Source of the DNA: an uncultured Scytonema sp.
Lineage (GTDB): Bacteria; Cyanobacteriota; Cyanobacteriia; Cyanobacteriales; Nostocaceae
Length of the DNA stretch: 33,764 bases
Direction of reading: 5' to 3'
NCBI GenBank assembly: GCA_937873135.1
Contig: CALMVQ010000251.1
Location: 1 to 33,764, forward strand
The position numbers and the translations under genes were made by a program. The notes beneath the pieces are model-generated. The model was not told where the DNA came from, did not search any database, and was given only the letters and a program-made list of their open reading frames with translations. Of this stretch, positions 31,591 through 33,764 are shown one piece after another. The first letter of the stretch is position 1. Every line of letters begins with the position of its first letter.

Positions 31591-31798
31591 ATTCCGCACC
31601 TAGTAGTGTCACAGAGATAAAATGTAAAAAATAAAATCAGTAGATAGGGGTGCGTTGCGACTGCGCTCTTGGGATGGACTCAGCTGTATCTGGGAGGCGA
31701 TCGCACCTCTTCATTGTGCTCTCTTTTTAGTACATATGCACTGTTTTTCACTTCAGTTGCCCACATCTGATAGTGTGTGACACTACTGGGTGCGGAAT
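31591..31798. mobile_element. miniature inverted-repeat element, 208 bp
   Basis: 31591-31613 (ATTCCGCACC...GTGTCACA) and 31776-31798 are inverted copies with one mismatch in 23, and weaker similarity extends outward over about 12 bp on both sides. No coding sequence inside. It holds a HIP1 site and the LexA-like 20-mer (31723-31742) also found at 9738-9757. A decayed right arm of the same family is at 6847-6869. Confidence 0.65.
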
Positions 31799-31821
31799 GT
31801 TGGTTATATCTATGTTTTTAA

Positions 31822-32766
31822 CTACTTCTCACCCAGATTTTCAGTAGAATAGAATGATATTTGTTCAAGTTCGTCGAGCAATTGCTGTAGTCGCTGACGT
31901 TGAGCAGGATCTGACCAAACTGCGGATGATTTCAACTTTTTAGAGACTTGAGTAAATTGTTGTTTCAGAGAGATTTCTCCAGGGGGAATTGATTGGGTAT
32001 TCTCTTGAATGGCTGCACGAATTTGACTGAGCGACCATTTTTCGGCAATTGCTTGGTTCAAAAGCTCTTGCAGCAAAACAGGGTCTTTAATGCGTGCCAG
32101 CGCTCTCGCCTTTGTGTACTCAATTTTTCCGGCTCGAAGTACTTCTAAAATAGGGTTTGGCAGGTTGAGTAAAGGTAAGCGATGACTGGCAAAGGATTCC
32201 CAACTCATTTTGCCCACTATGCGAAAGACGGACTCGACTAAAATTCGTGTTTCTTCATTTCCGACAACGTTGTCACCCTGTTTAGCTAAACGATGTAGTA
32301 GCTGAGAAACTTCTCTTGAAGGAATATCCAACTTCGACGCCAAAAGCGTGATAATTCCTTCGGTTTCTTCCACTGGATTAAGATCTTCCCGCTGCAAATT
32401 TTCAACAAGTGCCAGTTCAATCGCCTGTACGTCCGTCATTTCCCGAACTATCACGGGAATTTCACTCAATCCTATTTCCTTTGCTGCCCGATAACGGCGC
32501 TCTCCTGCTACTAACTCGTAGTACTTGTCCGATAGTGGACGAACTAGTAATGGTTCCAGTATCCCATGAGTTTTGATCGACTCAGCTAACTGCTGCAATT
32601 TTTGAGGGTCAAAGTAGCGACGGGGTTGTTGAGTCGGTAGTTGAATGCAAGATATGTTAACAGTTATTGAATGCTCAACATCTGCTGCGGTCAGAGCGGT
32701 TGGACTAAAAATGCTGATTGTCGAGTCAGCTTTGAAAGGATTGTTGCCGAGACCTCGTTTAGACAT
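31822..32766 (-). CDS. parB: ParB-like plasmid partition protein
   Basis: A 314-aa ParB/Spo0J-family protein that binds centromere sites and works with ParA in plasmid segregation. The N-terminal CTP-binding domain is present: IQLPTQQPRRYF, then LAESIKTHGILEPLLVRPL, VAGERRYRAAKEIGL and LALVENLQREDLNPVEE. A helix-turn-helix region (about 145-215, LDIPSREVSQLLHRLAKQ) and the C-terminal dimerisation part follow. It starts at 32766 (MSKRGLGNNPF) and is 72 bp downstream of parA on the same strand, so parA-parB form an operon. Two parS-like palindromes lie in the spacer and inside parB itself (32258-32274). Confidence 0.93.
   Translation of the reverse strand: MSKRGLGNNPFKADSTISIFSPTALTAADVEHSITVNISCIQLPTQQPRRYFDPQKLQQLAESIKTHGILEPLLVRPLSDKYYELVAGERRYRAAKEIGLSEIPVIVREMTDVQAIELALVENLQREDLNPVEETEGIITLLASKLDIPSREVSQLLHRLAKQGDNVVGNEETRILVESVFRIVGKMSWESFASHRLPLLNLPNPILEVLRAGKIEYTKARALARIKDPVLLQELLNQAIAEKWSLSQIRAAIQENTQSIPPGEISLKQQFTQVSKKLKSSAVWSDPAQRQRLQQLLDELEQISFYSTENLGEK
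32258..32274. promoter_or_regulatory. parS-like site inside parB
   Basis: TTTCCGACAACGTTGTC contains the perfect 12-bp palindrome GACAACGTTGTC and shares its first 16 bases with 32792-32807. Repetition near parAB makes it a candidate ParB-binding site, within the parB coding sequence. Confidence 0.45.
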
Positions 32767-32791
32767 AGAAACTCATAACTCCTAGAGACTT

Positions 32792-32813
32792 TTCCGACAA
32801 CGTTGTTGGAAAT
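32792..32813. promoter_or_regulatory. parS-like palindrome between parA and parB
   Basis: A 22-bp palindrome from TTTCCGACAAC to GTTGTTGGAAA with one mismatched pair, situated in the 72-bp parA-parB spacer. The 16 bases TTTCCGACAACGTTGT recur at 32258-32273. Candidate centromere or operator of the partition system. Confidence 0.55.
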
Positions 32814-32838
32814 CTACGGTGAAAGCACTTTCAGTATT

Positions 32839-33621
32839 TTAGATCCGCTTCATCAATTCATTCATTAGGTCTTTGTATGCTTTTGCTCCTGTACCTTTTG
32901 GATCGTGTTCAAATATCGATACTCCAAAACTAGGAGCTTCTGAAATACGTACAGTTGTGGGAATGACTGTTTTGAACATGCGTTCAAGAAAATGCTCTTG
33001 CAAAGATGTCAACACATCTTTACTGATCTTCTGCCGTCCGTCAAATTTAGTGGCAAGTACACCCAAGACATTGACTTGATGGTCTAAAAAATTCTTCACC
33101 AAATTAAAGGCGTATTCCACCCCCTGAACTCCCAATAGCCCAACGTAGCTCATATCGACAGGGACAATAACGCCATCACTTGCTTTGAGCGCATTAATTG
33201 AGAACACACCAATATTAGGTGGACAATCAATCAGAGTGAAGTCATACTCACTATCAATTTCATTTAGCGTTCGCTTCAGCAAATTCTCTCGCCCAGGCAA
33301 TCCAGAAATTTGTAGTTCCTCAACTGCAAGCAAAATATTGGATGGCAAGACATCAAATTGGTGAGCGCACACCTTCACAACCGCACTCTTGAAACGTTGC
33401 TTTCGTTCAGTGGGCGAATCACTTTGAAGAACATCTTTCAGTTGAGTCTCTAGTTTCCAAATTTCGATGCCAAGAGAAGCGCCGGAAGTTCCCTGGGGAT
33501 CAATATCCACTAATAAAACTTTTTTCTTCTTAAATCGGGAGATGCCATCTGCTAGATTAGTTGCAGTAGCAGATTTGCCAACTCCTCCCTTCATGTTAAA
33601 AATTGCAATCTTATAAGCCAT
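32839..33621 (-). CDS. parA: ParA-like partition ATPase
   Basis: A 260-aa Walker-type ParA/Soj ATPase, first gene of the parA-parB operon. Deviant Walker A KGGVGKSATATNLA (about 11-24), the switch region VDIDPQGTSGASLG, and Walker B-like FTLIDCPPNIG are all present. At 260 residues without an N-terminal helix-turn-helix it is of the short (chromosomal/type Ib) kind, so autoregulation would fall to ParB or another protein. It drives segregation by forming ATP-dependent nucleoid gradients with ParB-parS. The start ATG 33621 is preceded at 4 bp by a palindrome that would cover the ribosome-binding region. Confidence 0.95.
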   Translation of the reverse strand: MAYKIAIFNMKGGVGKSATATNLADGISRFKKKKVLLVDIDPQGTSGASLGIEIWKLETQLKDVLQSDSPTERKQRFKSAVVKVCAHQFDVLPSNILLAVEELQISGLPGRENLLKRTLNEIDSEYDFTLIDCPPNIGVFSINALKASDGVIVPVDMSYVGLLGVQGVEYAFNLVKNFLDHQVNVLGVLATKFDGRQKISKDVLTSLQEHFLERMFKTVIPTTVRISEAPSFGVSIFEHDPKGTGAKAYKDLMNELMKRI

Positions 33622-33624
33622 ATA

Positions 33625-33641
33625 TTAGTTGCGGCAACTAA
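33625..33641. promoter_or_regulatory. palindromic operator in front of parA
   Basis: TTAGTTGC-G-GCAACTAA is a perfect inverted repeat with 8-bp arms around one base, directly before the parA start. It probably mediates repression of the par operon. It is different from the parS-like sequence. Confidence 0.5.
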
Positions 33642-33713
33642 ATTTATTGTGTCAGATGACGAGCCCGAAGGGTAGAGCAGGGTGTACGTTTCACTTTTTA
33701 AATTGATACAAAT

Positions 33714-33764
33714 AGGCAGTAGAGGTGCAGAGGAGCAGAGGAGGCAGGGGAGGCAGGGGAGGCA
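33714..33764 (+). repeat. purine-rich short tandem repeat at the window edge
   Basis: G/A-rich sequence running off the end, with the unit GGGGAGGCA in a 10-bp period. Such short tandemly repeated sequences are common between genes in filamentous cyanobacteria. Its full length cannot be judged. Confidence 0.6.

Larger units (their letters stand above)
31319..31821. other. repeat-rich spacer between helicase and parB, 503 bp
   Basis: No supported gene; minus-strand frames of 76-86 codons (31331-31599) are built on palindromes. It contains a 16-bp palindrome (31348-31363), an interrupted repeat GAAGCT/AGCTTC (about 31374-31396), palindromic repeat copy 2 (31441-31483) and a miniature element (31591-31798). 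Confidence 0.55.

Noticed and set aside
31331-31599. Two minus-strand frames of 76 and 86 codons
   Set aside because: They are made of palindromes and repeats; the weak likeness to the C-terminal part of the 249-aa protein comes from the shared palindromic repeat, not from homology.
33714-33764. Possible CRISPR or iteron array at the window end
   Set aside because: The unit is a short contiguous G/A tandem repeat without spacers and is cut by the window edge; it resembles cyanobacterial short tandem repeats.

Overview
The window looks like part of a large conjugative or mobilisable plasmid of a filamentous, Nostocales-type cyanobacterium. The signs are: many copies of the cyanobacterial palindrome GCGATCGC (HIP1); protein families typical of such plasmids (DUF3768, DUF5895-like, a TraD/VirD4-like coupling protein, a family A DNA polymerase without the 5' nuclease domain); remnants of cyanobacterial insertion elements; and a parA/parB partition pair at the right edge. 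No rRNA, tRNA or CRISPR array was seen.

Layout. 0.18-6.35 kb: an AAA+ ATPase, three unrecognised proteins, a plasmid-type Pol I and a DUF3768 protein. 6.35-7.05 kb: a repeat island with a miniature inverted-repeat element. 7.05-9.7 kb: an A+T-rich, HIP1-free two-gene operon of an OLD-type ATPase/TOPRIM protein and a two-helix membrane protein, with a LexA-box-like site upstream, probably a defence pair. 9.7-10.4 kb: IS630-type debris. 10.4-19.5 kb: plasmid-maintenance and transfer region, with a protein carrying a beta-clamp-type C-terminal motif, an exported protein and a lipoprotein, a DUF5895-like acidic-tailed protein, a GNAT acetyltransferase and partner, a zinc-ribbon protein and the coupling ATPase. 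The exported-protein operon and the coupling-protein gene share an identical 14-bp palindrome upstream. 19.5-21.25 kb: a DpdA-like (deazapurine DNA modification) gene whose N-terminus lies in another frame, a small membrane protein and a degenerate PD-(D/E)XK-like protein.

21.3-31.3 kb is the accessory core. A decapitated tyrosine recombinase next to an IS-type repeat end is followed by a stand-alone defence-type reverse transcriptase with a long helical C-terminus. Next comes a WYL regulator divergent from a three-gene operon: a ComEC-like metallo-beta-lactamase-fold hydrolase, a single protein fusing E2, E1 and JAB domains, and a four-helix membrane protein. This layout parallels type II CBASS (WYL regulator, signalling enzyme, Cap2/Cap3 conjugation-deconjugation, membrane effector), but the CD-NTase position is taken by an MBL protein whose C-terminus ends in glycine. 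A strong bidirectional hairpin terminator separates it from a convergent MrfA/YprA-like helicase with a DUF1998-type cysteine cluster.

31.3-33.76 kb: a repeat-rich spacer with a second miniature element, then parB and parA (minus strand) with two parS-like palindromes and a palindromic operator in front of parA.

Family names were assigned by reading motifs, without database searches.
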